Shown here: positions 17,009-25,849 of the stretch, one piece after another | How positions within the stretch are numbered: position 1 is the first letter of the stretch | How the letters are laid out: each line of letters opens with the position of its first letter | Assembly: GCA_965220285.1 (NCBI GenBank) | Contig: OZ244818.1 | Coordinates: forward strand, 4,650,001-4,714,000 | Source of the DNA: Bin5 sp009843665 | GTDB lineage: Bacteria; Chloroflexota; Anaerolineae; Caldilineales; Caldilineaceae | Length of the DNA: 64,000 nucleotides | Direction: 5' to 3' | Notes under the pieces: model-generated | What the model was told of the DNA's origin: nothing | What the model saw: only the letters and a program-made list of their open reading frames with translations | The model's database searches: none | Position numbers and translations under genes: made by a program

Positions 17009-17560
17009 CTAATCTACTCCTTGCTCCTGGCATACATCCTCTGAGCACCCAGCAGAAGAAGATTTCCAGTTGTTCAGCAGCGTATCAGTCGATTCAAAGG
17101 CCAAATCTGAAGGAATTTCATCGAGACAGAACCACCCTGCGTCCTGCGCGTCGTCCGCCACAAAAGGAATCTCCGGCGAACCGGAAGGCTCCCCTTCAAA
17201 CGCCAACACGATCCCTTTTCGCTCTTCCTCGTCATTGACCATTGGGAAGATTTCGATCAACTCGCCGATCTTCACGCTCAGACCGACCTCTTCTTGCAGT
17301 TCTCGCTTCAACGCTTCTTGCGGCATCTCCCCCGCATCCATGTACCCGCCCGGCAGCGACCATTTCCCCTTCGCAGGGTCCACCGCCCGTTGAATCAACA
17401 GGACCCTTTTCCGGTGCACAACTAGGGCAATGACAGCCACTTTCGGATCGTGGAACTGTACGAATCCACACGCCGAACAGACAGGCCTCACGGCATTGAA
17501 TCGCAACTCTTCAACGATCGAACTGGCGCAGTATGGGCAGTATCGGAACTTCCCGTTCAT
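17009..17560 (-). CDS. Nudix hydrolase with N-terminal zinc ribbon
   Basis: A 183-residue protein. A zinc ribbon CPYC...CSAC (residues 8-35) precedes the Nudix domain. The Nudix box is GGYMDAGEMPQEALKRELQ followed by EEVGL, with the catalytic RELQEE. The architecture resembles NADH pyrophosphatase (NudC-like) and ADP-ribose pyrophosphatases, which cleave nucleoside diphosphates linked to another moiety. It is first in a minus-strand pair with the epimerase and diverges from the radical SAM gene at 17634, so both promoters lie in 17561-17633. Confidence 0.92.
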   Translation of the reverse strand: MNGKFRYCPYCASSIVEELRFNAVRPVCSACGFVQFHDPKVAVIALVVHRKRVLLIQRAVDPAKGKWSLPGGYMDAGEMPQEALKRELQEEVGLSVKIGELIEIFPMVNDEEERKGIVLAFEGEPSGSPEIPFVADDAQDAGWFCLDEIPSDLAFESTDTLLNNWKSSSAGCSEDVCQEQGVD

Positions 17561-17633
17561 TTCTACAAGTATAGCACCTGGAATATGGAAGTGGTATACT
17601 TGGGCAACATTCGCAGCCGGCGAAGCTACTCCA

Positions 17634-18512
17634 ATGAGTGAATCTCAAACCTTGCTGCTTGAGCGCCCCGCACGCGGCGCCCTGACCCGAACGGGTGGAT
17701 TTCTGACCGGATTCAGCCATACGCTCCAACCCTACATCGGTTGCCGTTTCGGCTGCAGCTACTGCTACGTAAGCCAGTCCAATGTCCATCGTTTTTACAA
17801 TGGCGGTATGGACTGGGGCAACTATGTCTACCCCAGGGTCGGGATAGCAGATCGGCTGGAACTGGAGCTGGCACGAATGAAGCGCCGCGATACTCTGGAG
17901 CGTTGCGCGATCTTCATGTCGTCGTCGACAGATCCATATCAGGGTGCAGAACGTACCTATAAACTCACCCGCAGCTGTCTCTCCGTACTCGAGAAGATGC
18001 CCCCCGGCCTCTTGGTGATCCAGACGCGTTCGCCTCTGGCAGAAAGAGATTTCGACTTAATGGCGGCCCTCGGGGAACGATGCCTGCTCAACCTCACCAT
18101 CGAGACAGACAGAGAAGATGTGCGTCGTACCTTGACGCCCCACTGTCCGTCGATTCGGCAACGTCTGCGGACTGCAAGCCAGTCACGGGAGTGGGGCATT
18201 GCGACGCAAGTCACGGTTAGCCCCTGCCTTCCCTATTCCAGAGTCGACACCTTTGGGAAGCTCCTACTCGAAGTGAGCGATCGGGTGATCGTGGACAGTT
18301 TCGTTGCCGGTGACGGCGGCGGCGGAAAGCGCACAGAGCGCACCGGCATTCCGGAGATGTATGCAAATTCTGGATGGGAGGACTGGCGCTCGCAGGAAGC
18401 TGCCCTGACCCTGTACTGCTGGCTTCATGAGCGGATCGGGGAGCGTGCCGGCTGGTCGCAAGAAGGATTTACGAGTCACGCCCGAAGAGTAACGAGCGGG
18501 GCCTTCCATTAG
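17634..18512 (+). CDS. SPL-family radical SAM protein
   Basis: A 292-residue radical SAM protein. The cluster motif is CRFGCSYCY (CxxxCxxC) near residue 38, in the context LQPYIGCRFGCSYCYV typical of the spore-photoproduct-lyase-like family. Later segments MSSSTDPYQGAE and VIQTRSPL line the SAM barrel. The family includes DNA photoproduct repair enzymes and many proteins of unknown function. ATG at 17634 was chosen because upstream in-frame codons overlap the divergent Nudix gene. The substrate is not assignable. Confidence 0.85.
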   Translation: MSESQTLLLERPARGALTRTGGFLTGFSHTLQPYIGCRFGCSYCYVSQSNVHRFYNGGMDWGNYVYPRVGIADRLELELARMKRRDTLERCAIFMSSSTDPYQGAERTYKLTRSCLSVLEKMPPGLLVIQTRSPLAERDFDLMAALGERCLLNLTIETDREDVRRTLTPHCPSIRQRLRTASQSREWGIATQVTVSPCLPYSRVDTFGKLLLEVSDRVIVDSFVAGDGGGGKRTERTGIPEMYANSGWEDWRSQEAALTLYCWLHERIGERAGWSQEGFTSHARRVTSGAFH

Positions 18513-18545
18513 TTCACCCGTACCCAATGTGGCGAGGTCAACGAC

Positions 18546-19445
18546 ATGAATCAAGCATTCGGCGGAATCGAAGCAGGGGGAACGAAATTTGTCTGCGCAG
18601 TCGGAACCGGGCCCGATGATATTCGTGCGGAACTCCGCCTGCCCACAGAATCGCCTGACATTACCTTGGGGAAAGTAGTCGACTTCTTTAGTGATCAGCA
18701 GGAGCAGCACGAAATATCCGCAATCGGCGTGGCCTCCTTTGGTCCAGTCGACCCGGACCCCTACTCCCAAACCTTCGGATACATAACAAATACGCCCAAA
18801 CCAGGCTGGGCCAACACACCCGTCGCGCCCATGCTCCGGGAGGCATTTAACATCCCGGTCGGCTTCGACACCGACGTGAATGTCGCCGCCCTCGGCGAGC
18901 ACACTTGGGGCGCGGCGAGTGAGGTGGATACTTTCGTCTACCTTACCATTGGTACCGGGATCGGCGGCGGAGGCATGGTCGATGGCAAGCTGCTGCACGG
19001 CCTGATCCACCCGGAAATGGGACACATAGCAATCCCCCACAACTGGGATCGCGACGCCTTCGCCGGCACCTGCCCCTTTCACGGTGACTGCTGGGAAGGT
19101 CTGGCCAACGGGCCCGCTGTCGAAGCACGTTGGGGACAACCGGGTGAACTGCTCCCTCCCGATCACGAGGCCTGGTCACTGGAAGCGCACTATCTCGCTC
19201 TGGGCGTCACCAGCATTATGATGATCATGTCTCCTCAGCTAGTAGTGATGGGCGGCGGCGTCATGGAGCAGCAGCATATCTTCCCACTCGTCCACCGTGA
19301 GGTGAAGTCACTGCTCAATGGTTACATTCAAAGTCCGACAATTCTGGAGGAGATTGAAAGCTACATCGTACCTCCGGCTCTGGGAGGACGCTCCGGTGTG
19401 CTGGGCGCGATAGCCTTAGCCAATCGGGCCCTTCAGGAATCGTAA
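18546..19445 (+). CDS. ROK family sugar kinase (fructokinase-like)
   Basis: A 299-residue ROK kinase. The ATP-binding motif is GIEAGGTKFVCAVG at the N-terminus, the catalytic Asp is in GFDTDVNVAALGE, and the zinc motif HPEMGH...CPFHGDCWEG is typical of ROK fructokinases. It phosphorylates a hexose at C6 in the cytoplasm, most likely fructose or mannose. It starts 33 bases after the radical SAM gene and is followed by galT, so a small sugar-phosphate operon is likely. Confidence 0.9.
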   Translation: MNQAFGGIEAGGTKFVCAVGTGPDDIRAELRLPTESPDITLGKVVDFFSDQQEQHEISAIGVASFGPVDPDPYSQTFGYITNTPKPGWANTPVAPMLREAFNIPVGFDTDVNVAALGEHTWGAASEVDTFVYLTIGTGIGGGGMVDGKLLHGLIHPEMGHIAIPHNWDRDAFAGTCPFHGDCWEGLANGPAVEARWGQPGELLPPDHEAWSLEAHYLALGVTSIMMIMSPQLVVMGGGVMEQQHIFPLVHREVKSLLNGYIQSPTILEEIESYIVPPALGGRSGVLGAIALANRALQES

Positions 19446-19493
19446 CCTGCCGGTGTACACCTATAGACATCCACACCTGTTCGCCTGCCTTGT

Positions 19494-20543
19494 ATGACCG
19501 CCCCTTTCGACCCTACCGAGCATCCCCACCGTCGTCGCAATCTGCTTACCGGGGAGTGGATACTTGTCTCTCCCCATCGAATGAAACGCCCCTGGCAGGG
19601 CCAGACCGAAACGGCAACTCCCCTTTCCCTGCCACGGTACGACCCGTCCTGCTATCTCTGCCCTGGCAACGAACGGGCCGGTGGACTGGTCAATCCGAAC
19701 TACACGCATACCTTTGTCTTCGAAAACGATTTCGCCGCATTGCGCACCGACACACCGGACGGTACGGTTCAAACCAACCGTTTCTTTCAGTCGCAGGCCG
19801 AAACAGGAATCTGCCGCGTCGTCTGCTTCAGCCCCAGGCACGACCTGACCCTGGCGCGTATGGATCTGCCTGACATTCGCCGCGTAGTGGACCTCTGGAC
19901 GGAACAGGTAGAAGAGCTTAGCCAGCACGAGGAGATAGGTTACGTCCAACTCTTCGAGAATCGCGGCGCCATGATGGGCAGTTCCAATCCGCACCCTCAT
20001 GGACAGGTCTGGGCTACCCGCCGCATACCGACTGAGCCAGCCAAAGAAGATAGGGAGCAAAAGGTATATTTCGAAAGCCAGGGCGCGCCTTTGCTTTTGG
20101 ACTACCTTTACGCCGAATTGGAAGCCGGGGACAGGGTTGTTGTGGAAAACAGGGACTGGGCAGCGGTAGTACCCTTCTGGGCCGTATGGCCGTTCGAAAC
20201 GCTCCTACTGCCTCGGCGCCACTGCCAGCACCTGGCGGACCTTGCCCCCGAAGAGCGAAACGCCCTCGCCGACCTCCTTAAACGCCTCTTGATCATCTAT
20301 GACAATCTTTTCGAGACCAGCTTCCCCTATTCAATGGGCTGGCACGGAAAACCGGCCACGCCTGGCGACCACTCCCATTGGCAACTTCACGCCCACTTCT
20401 ACCCGCCTCTTCTGCGCTCATCTACCATCAGAAAATTCATGGTCGGTTACGAAATGCTGGCGACCCCCCAGCGCGATCTCACCGCCGAGCAGGCCGCGCA
20501 ACGCTTGAGAACGCAACGCGAAACACACTACTTGGACCGCTGA
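19494..20543 (+). CDS. galT: Galactose-1-phosphate uridylyltransferase
   Basis: A 349-residue histidine-triad transferase of the Leloir pathway: UDP-glucose + Gal-1-P to UDP-Gal + Glc-1-P. The N-terminal zinc site CYLCPGNER and the active-site NPHPHGQVW (nucleophilic His in HPH) are present. The C-terminal DHSHWQLHAHFYPP supplies further metal ligands. The end overlaps the convergent fumarate hydratase beta gene by 16 bases. It follows the ROK kinase by 48 bases. Confidence 0.94.
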   Translation: MTAPFDPTEHPHRRRNLLTGEWILVSPHRMKRPWQGQTETATPLSLPRYDPSCYLCPGNERAGGLVNPNYTHTFVFENDFAALRTDTPDGTVQTNRFFQSQAETGICRVVCFSPRHDLTLARMDLPDIRRVVDLWTEQVEELSQHEEIGYVQLFENRGAMMGSSNPHPHGQVWATRRIPTEPAKEDREQKVYFESQGAPLLLDYLYAELEAGDRVVVENRDWAAVVPFWAVWPFETLLLPRRHCQHLADLAPEERNALADLLKRLLIIYDNLFETSFPYSMGWHGKPATPGDHSHWQLHAHFYPPLLRSSTIRKFMVGYEMLATPQRDLTAEQAAQRLRTQRETHYLDR

Positions 20544-21103
20544 CTACCATCGCCGTCGCTTCGATAGGCCTCTCTCGCAGCCAGATAGGCGTCCCCTCCA
20601 TGGCAATCGTTGATCACGATCAAAGGGAACTCCTCCACCTCCAACTCACGAACCGCCTCACTCAACAGATCGGGATAGGCCAAAATCCGGCTGCTGCGTA
20701 TCTGCCGCGCCAGCAGGGCAGAAGCGCCCCCAATAGCCCCAAAATAGACCGCCCGATGGCGCACGAGGGCCTCTTTCACCTCCTCTGAACGACTTCCCTT
20801 GCCAATGAGACCGGCTACACCTCGCTCCAGAAGAGGCAAAGTATACGGGTCCATGCGTCCGCTCGTCGTGGGCCCCGCCGGTCCGATGATCGAGCCCGGT
20901 TTAGCCGGTGCCGGTCCTACGTAGTAGATGACCTGGCCCGCCAATGGCAGCGGCAGCGCCTCACCCCTTTGCATAGCCGCCACCAGCCGCTTGTGGGCCG
21001 CATCCCGGGCAGCGTAAATCTTTCCCGTCATGACGACCCGTTCACCAGCCTGCAGCGACTTTACCGTCGCCACGTCTAGAGGCGCCTGTACCGTCCTTGC
21101 CAT
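20528..21103 (-). CDS. Fumarate hydratase class I, beta subunit
   Basis: A 191-residue C-terminal-domain subunit of the two-subunit class I fumarase (or L-tartrate dehydratase). Motifs: VVMTGKIYAARDAAHK, GPTTSGRMDPYT and INDCHGGD. It forms the active site with the iron-sulfur alpha subunit and interconverts fumarate and malate. Its ATG overlaps the alpha stop (TAATG), so the two are translationally coupled. The 3' end overlaps convergent galT by 16 bases. Confidence 0.92.
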   Translation of the reverse strand: MARTVQAPLDVATVKSLQAGERVVMTGKIYAARDAAHKRLVAAMQRGEALPLPLAGQVIYYVGPAPAKPGSIIGPAGPTTSGRMDPYTLPLLERGVAGLIGKGSRSEEVKEALVRHRAVYFGAIGGASALLARQIRSSRILAYPDLLSEAVRELEVEEFPLIVINDCHGGDAYLAAREAYRSDGDGSQRSK

Positions 21104-21939
21104 TACAACTCCAGTGTTGCGCGCCGTGGCGCAGAACAGTTCAGGTTCACTGCAATGGGCAGGGCGGCAATATGCGTCGCCAAGACCTCAACGTGCACGG
21201 CCAGCGCGGTTACAACGCCGCCCAGTCCTTGTGGTCCGATCCCGAGTCTGTTGATCGCCTCCAGCATCTCGGCCTCAAGTTTCGCCACATGCGGTTCCGG
21301 ATTCTGGCCGCCGATCGGACGCAGAAGGGCTTTCTTTGCCGCCAGCCCCACAGTGTCGAGCGAGCCGCCGATGCCGACTCCCACGATCAGAGGCGGGCAG
21401 GCGTTTGGCCCCGCACTCTCGATTGTGTCAAGCACGAACTGCTGTAGACCTTCTTCGCCAACTGCCGGTGGAAACATCTGGACCCGGCTCATCAATTCCG
21501 CCCCAAAGCCCTTCTGCAGCGTGCTGATGCGCAGACCATCTCCCGCAACGATCTCCCAGTGAATCAGCGCCGGCGTGTTGTCGCCAGAATTGACTCGTAG
21601 CAGCGGGTCGCTCACAACCGACTTTCGCAGGTCGGCATAGGCATCGCGCGTCGCATCCTGCAACGCCGCTTCTATCCCTCCCCCACTGAAATGCACCTCC
21701 TGGCCCACTTCCACAAACAGAATCGCCATACCCGTATCCTGGCAGGTGGGTATCGTCTCAGTTTCGGCGTAGGCGGCATTATCCAACAGGAGTTCGATGA
21801 CATCCTGGCCGGTCGGCGAAAGTTCCTCTTGACGCGCCGTTCTCATCGCCTCCAGATAGTCTTCGGGCAAGCTGTGCGCAGAATGGCGCAGCAGTTCACC
21901 GACCGACCGTCTCACATCACCGACATCAATTTTTCGCAA
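21103..21939 (-). CDS. Fumarate hydratase class I, alpha subunit
   Basis: A 278-residue iron-sulfur subunit. The three cluster cysteines are in TCQDTG, GPNACPPLIVGVGIGG and LNCSAPRR. Length and motif order fit the alpha subunit of two-component fumarases or tartrate dehydratases. It overlaps its beta partner by one base. The reaction is fumarate/malate interconversion in the TCA cycle; L-tartrate is an alternative substrate that sequence alone does not exclude. Confidence 0.93.
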   Translation of the reverse strand: MRKIDVGDVRRSVGELLRHSAHSLPEDYLEAMRTARQEELSPTGQDVIELLLDNAAYAETETIPTCQDTGMAILFVEVGQEVHFSGGGIEAALQDATRDAYADLRKSVVSDPLLRVNSGDNTPALIHWEIVAGDGLRISTLQKGFGAELMSRVQMFPPAVGEEGLQQFVLDTIESAGPNACPPLIVGVGIGGSLDTVGLAAKKALLRPIGGQNPEPHVAKLEAEMLEAINRLGIGPQGLGGVVTALAVHVEVLATHIAALPIAVNLNCSAPRRATLEL

Positions 21940-22026
21940 CTCTACATTCTCCTTCTGTCTGAGAATAGGCGCTAGTACCCGATTCCTCAGGAACGAATCT
22001 GCCTTCCACTCTAGCCGCCTGGCGCT

Positions 22027-24402
22027 TCAGTTACCAATTCTCACCCATTTCCTGAATGCATCTGCCAGTTCTGCATAGCGCGGGTCTCCGGGAGCCAGTT
22101 CTGCCGCCTTCTCCAGTCCTGACAGAATGGCAGGATCATCTCTCTTGAGCAAGAAACGTCCCCAGGCGACCAGCGCTTGAATATCCGCTCTTCCGGGCTG
22201 CACAATTAGCGCACTATTGCCGTACTGAATTAGCAAGTGGCCAACCGTCTGTTCGAATCCATATGCTTCTGAATTGGCGGGAATCGGCGTATCGCTGAAT
22301 AAGGTCGAAGGGTCCATCGACCACAAGACCTCGAAAGAAAAGTCCCAGTCACCGGCAAAGACATGGCTCAGAAGTGGGAACGGACTGACCAGTGCAAGCT
22401 GGCGGCTGACCTCAAGATGATGGCGAATCCAGAGTGCGTTCCAATTTACCGAAGGGTCTGATGGCGCCGCGATCTCCGCACGCTCAATCTCGTCGAGCGC
22501 GTCCGCGTACAGTCCCGCATCGGCCAGCGCCAGGGCATGGCTGTTGATAGCGCGCAAGTGAAGTGGTCGGTCTTCCGGTAACAACCTTGGAGCAGCCTCA
22601 GCCAGTTTCTCGCCATCCCAATGGAAGAACCGTGCCTGGTAGAGTTGCAGGCCGCAGGCGTAACAGAAAATATATGGATCACTGTTGTTGAGCAAGAGAT
22701 CCATCTGGCCGTCACCATTCAGGTCTGTCACCGATCCTGCAACTGGGATACTGTTGAAACTGCTTATGAGGAGCGACAACCCCAGGCCGTCCCAGCGCAG
22801 TACTTCAAGACAACCCCCGTGCGCGCCTGCCCCGCCTTGGACGGCCAGCCAGACGCCGGTAGGTTCAATCGCAACCTGTTTCAGTGAGTGTTCGTCGAGG
22901 TAGTTAACACAGTCCAGTTCCACACGGTCCAACTCCAACCAGCCGCCCTCGCGAGCCTCGTGGATCGACACCGTGTGCATCGCGGAACTGCTCAGTGGCG
23001 GGAGGCCGAAGGTATACGCGGCGAAAAATGCCGCCTCTCCTTCTGTTTGCAGTTGCTGCACTGCCACGCCCCGCGAAGAGTCCTGTGCCGACCCGTATTC
23101 GCCGGCAAGCTGGCTTTGCAGCACCTGCGTATCGGGAAGTGGAGTCGCGGTAGGCGCCAACGAAACGCCACTTGCCCCATCCTCGAAGGCTTTCGCCAGT
23201 TTCTCAAAGCGTTCGTCGGCCGTCGCAAGTTCCGCTGCCCGCCGCAATCCCGACCTGACCGCAGGGTCATCTGGATTGATCAAAAAGCGGCCCCAGGCGC
23301 CCAGAGCGTGGACAGCCGCCCGTTCGGGTTGCAGCGCCATTGCGGTATCGGCATATTGGGCAAGGAGTACGCCTACTCGATGCTCAAACCCCGAGGCCGC
23401 CGAATTTGGCGGGATCGGTTCGTCGCTGACCAGTGTCAGCGGGCCTACCTCCCACAACGAAGCAAAGGCCTCTTCCCAGTCGCCGGCGAATACGTGGTTC
23501 AATAGAGGATACGTGCTGGCAGATGCCTCCTCCCGACTGGCCGTCAGGTGGTGACGGATCCAGATCGCATTCCAGGCGACGATAGCGTTCTCAGGCGCAA
23601 TAGCCTCTGCCTCTTCGATCTGTTCCAGCGCGTCCGCGAATAGACTGGCGGCCGCCAGCTCTGCCGCTCGATCGTTGAAGGCGCGCAGTTCTGTGGGCAG
23701 GTCTTCAGCCAAAGGAGTTGGCGTAACCTCCATCAATGACTTCCCGTCCCAATAGTAGAGTTGCGCCCAATACTGTCGAACACCGCAGGCGTAGCAGAAG
23801 ATGTAAGGATCGCTGTTATTCAATAACAGGTCCAGCCGGCCGTCCTCGTTTAGGTCAGTGAGCGAACCGGCATCGGGACTGCTGCTGAATCCGCTGATGA
23901 TGACCGAAAGTTTCTCGCTGTCCCAACGCAACAATTCGAGGCAGCCGCTGTGCGCGCCGACGCCACCGGTAACCGTCAGCCAGACGTTTGCTGGGTCGAT
24001 GTTTACCTGTTCGACAGAGAATTCATTCAGATATTCGGCGCATTCCAAATCCACGCGGCCCAATGTCTTCCAGCCTTCCGGCAACGCCGCATGGATAGAA
24101 ACCTTCTGTCTGAATGATGGATCGTCTGGAGGAAAGCCGTACGTGTGGGCTACAAAGAGGGCTTCTTCACCGCCTGTGTTCGCGACCGGTTGCACGGTCA
24201 CTAGCGGTCCAAGGTCCTGGACTAAACCGTATTCGGCGGCAAGTTGGTTCGCTAGTTCCTCCAGTTCGGCCGCTTCAGGTGAGCGTCCGGAAACTGCAGG
24301 TGTTGCCGAAACAGGCCACATTACAGGCTGCGCACAGCCGCTGAACAGAAGCGCCAGCGCAAGTGCCAAAGAGAATACGCGCCGCAGGGGAGGTCCTGGC
24401 AT
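22027..24402 (-). CDS. Lipoprotein with an internal 370-residue duplication
   Basis: A 791-residue exported protein. The signal peptide ends in lipobox LFSGC (Cys23). The mature part is two tandem homologous halves, about residues 45-410 and 428-788. Each half carries a VCBS/FG-GAP-like strand (DLNEDGRLDLLLNN, then DLNGDGQMDLLLNN), a conserved PYIFCYACG, an NAIWIRHHL or NALWIRHHL segment and TPR-like helices (ALEQIEEAEAIAPEN). The arrangement suggests a duplicated domain pair anchored to the membrane. I do not recognise a characterised family. It is transcribed alone. Confidence 0.85.
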   Translation of the reverse strand: MPGPPLRRVFSLALALALLFSGCAQPVMWPVSATPAVSGRSPEAAELEELANQLAAEYGLVQDLGPLVTVQPVANTGGEEALFVAHTYGFPPDDPSFRQKVSIHAALPEGWKTLGRVDLECAEYLNEFSVEQVNIDPANVWLTVTGGVGAHSGCLELLRWDSEKLSVIISGFSSSPDAGSLTDLNEDGRLDLLLNNSDPYIFCYACGVRQYWAQLYYWDGKSLMEVTPTPLAEDLPTELRAFNDRAAELAAASLFADALEQIEEAEAIAPENAIVAWNAIWIRHHLTASREEASASTYPLLNHVFAGDWEEAFASLWEVGPLTLVSDEPIPPNSAASGFEHRVGVLLAQYADTAMALQPERAAVHALGAWGRFLINPDDPAVRSGLRRAAELATADERFEKLAKAFEDGASGVSLAPTATPLPDTQVLQSQLAGEYGSAQDSSRGVAVQQLQTEGEAAFFAAYTFGLPPLSSSAMHTVSIHEAREGGWLELDRVELDCVNYLDEHSLKQVAIEPTGVWLAVQGGAGAHGGCLEVLRWDGLGLSLLISSFNSIPVAGSVTDLNGDGQMDLLLNNSDPYIFCYACGLQLYQARFFHWDGEKLAEAAPRLLPEDRPLHLRAINSHALALADAGLYADALDEIERAEIAAPSDPSVNWNALWIRHHLEVSRQLALVSPFPLLSHVFAGDWDFSFEVLWSMDPSTLFSDTPIPANSEAYGFEQTVGHLLIQYGNSALIVQPGRADIQALVAWGRFLLKRDDPAILSGLEKAAELAPGDPRYAELADAFRKWVRIGN

Positions 24403-24948
24403 TGTATACTCCTTCAGTCAGCCAAATTGATGCCGTGTCTATTCAAAATTGTAGGACCATACCCGGTCCCTGTACATTCGACCAGTCCAGGCTTCGTTTA
24501 CGAAACTGGTCAACGCGTCTGCAAACCCATTGTAGGTTGACTAAAAGTCCTCTTGCCAAAACGTTGGCACCATTAACTCGCTCTCAATCTGTGGTCTACC
24601 CTCCAACGACTATAGGGACCGGTGCAGTTCCAAACGGCCTTCAATTCCCTTTGGTACGTGAACACCGCCCTCACCCACCCGCAGTGCAAGACGTCCTATT
24701 CCATCTCTGATGTTATGAGTTAGATGAAGTGGAGTCGGACAATGTATGCCTGTGCACACAATTCTGGGATAATGCCTGCACAGGTCTGCCTGATGAGCGT
24801 CGCCTCGAAGGAGTAACGACCGCCCTGCCTGACTATATCACGGGATCAGGTGCCGTCCAAAGTGCCCCCCTCAGGGAACAAACGCCATCTGTCAGTGCTC
24901 AAGACCTGCCATTACGGTGTCGGGCCCGGTACTCCCTCTCTCCGCATT
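24403..24948. other. Intergenic gap
   Basis: About 545 bases between divergent genes. I see no protein-coding frame with a ribosome site, no tRNA-like cloverleaf and no copy of the two hairpin-repeat families. Promoters of both flanking genes must lie here. Confidence 0.55.
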
Positions 24949-25743
24949 ATGAATAACACCGCTCTGATTGAAGCCCTGCGTAGCAACTACATCGAATATT
25001 TCCGTCTCTTTCACAACCAGCATGGTATCCGGGTCCATGTTGACCAGGAGACCGCGTGGATAGTCGCCAACGGGCCGCCCGGAAACCACATTCTTCGCAC
25101 CAATCTTCCTTCCGCTGACACCGAAGAGAGCATTGACGCCCTGCTTTCCAGGATCAGCAGTCAGACGGGCGGAATTCGCTGGCTGCTCTTCCCCCAGGAC
25201 AGACCCGGAGACCTACGCGACAGGTTGAAGCGAAGAGGTCTGATTACGGGGCGAGGCGACCTATGGATGTTCCGCCAGCTGCAGCACCTTCCCCAAAGCA
25301 GGCCTCCTTCCTCGCTGTCCATCTCCCCTGTCCGCGATCTGCCTGACTTAAGGGCTTGGTGGACCGCTTCCGCCCTTGGCTTCGGCACATCCCAGCGCGC
25401 CGCTCAGCGCTGGTACGATGCCTTCCGCCGCAATGGTCTCGGACGCAGACCCCATGTCACCAACTACGTTGGCAAGATCGATAAAACCGTGGTAACCACG
25501 GCAACCCTGATCCTTACCGCCGGCATTGCAGGAATCTACGATATTTCCACGCCTCCGCAATACCGAGGCAACGGCTTCGCCACTGCACTCGTTAACGGGC
25601 TTCTGACACAAGCCCGGAGCCAAGGGCACGCCTACGCCGGACTGCAAACGGGCGACGCAGAGCAGTTCTACCAGAGTCTGGGCTTCAACACCGGTTTTCA
25701 GGAAGAGGAGTTCTTCTGGGCAGCAGATCAACTAGGAAACTAA
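24949..25743 (+). CDS. GNAT family N-acetyltransferase
   Basis: A 264-residue protein whose C-terminal half is a GNAT domain. The acetyl-CoA pyrophosphate loop is YRGNGFAT, preceded by the beta-4 strand GIAGIYDISTPP and followed by the typical YQSLGF. The N-terminal half (residues 1-120) looks like a degenerate second GNAT-like lobe. ATG at 24949 is preferred over in-frame upstream codons, whose translation looks non-coding. Substrate unknown. Confidence 0.82.
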   Translation: MNNTALIEALRSNYIEYFRLFHNQHGIRVHVDQETAWIVANGPPGNHILRTNLPSADTEESIDALLSRISSQTGGIRWLLFPQDRPGDLRDRLKRRGLITGRGDLWMFRQLQHLPQSRPPSSLSISPVRDLPDLRAWWTASALGFGTSQRAAQRWYDAFRRNGLGRRPHVTNYVGKIDKTVVTTATLILTAGIAGIYDISTPPQYRGNGFATALVNGLLTQARSQGHAYAGLQTGDAEQFYQSLGFNTGFQEEEFFWAADQLGN

Positions 25744-25849
25744 CTGGGAACACGGCCGCCCAAAAAATTGGGAATGGTCGACCGTCTGTTACACTGAAAG
25801 CTACTGACTTATCGCCTCGTTCTTGAGGGGTTCAATAGAGAGGACCGGG

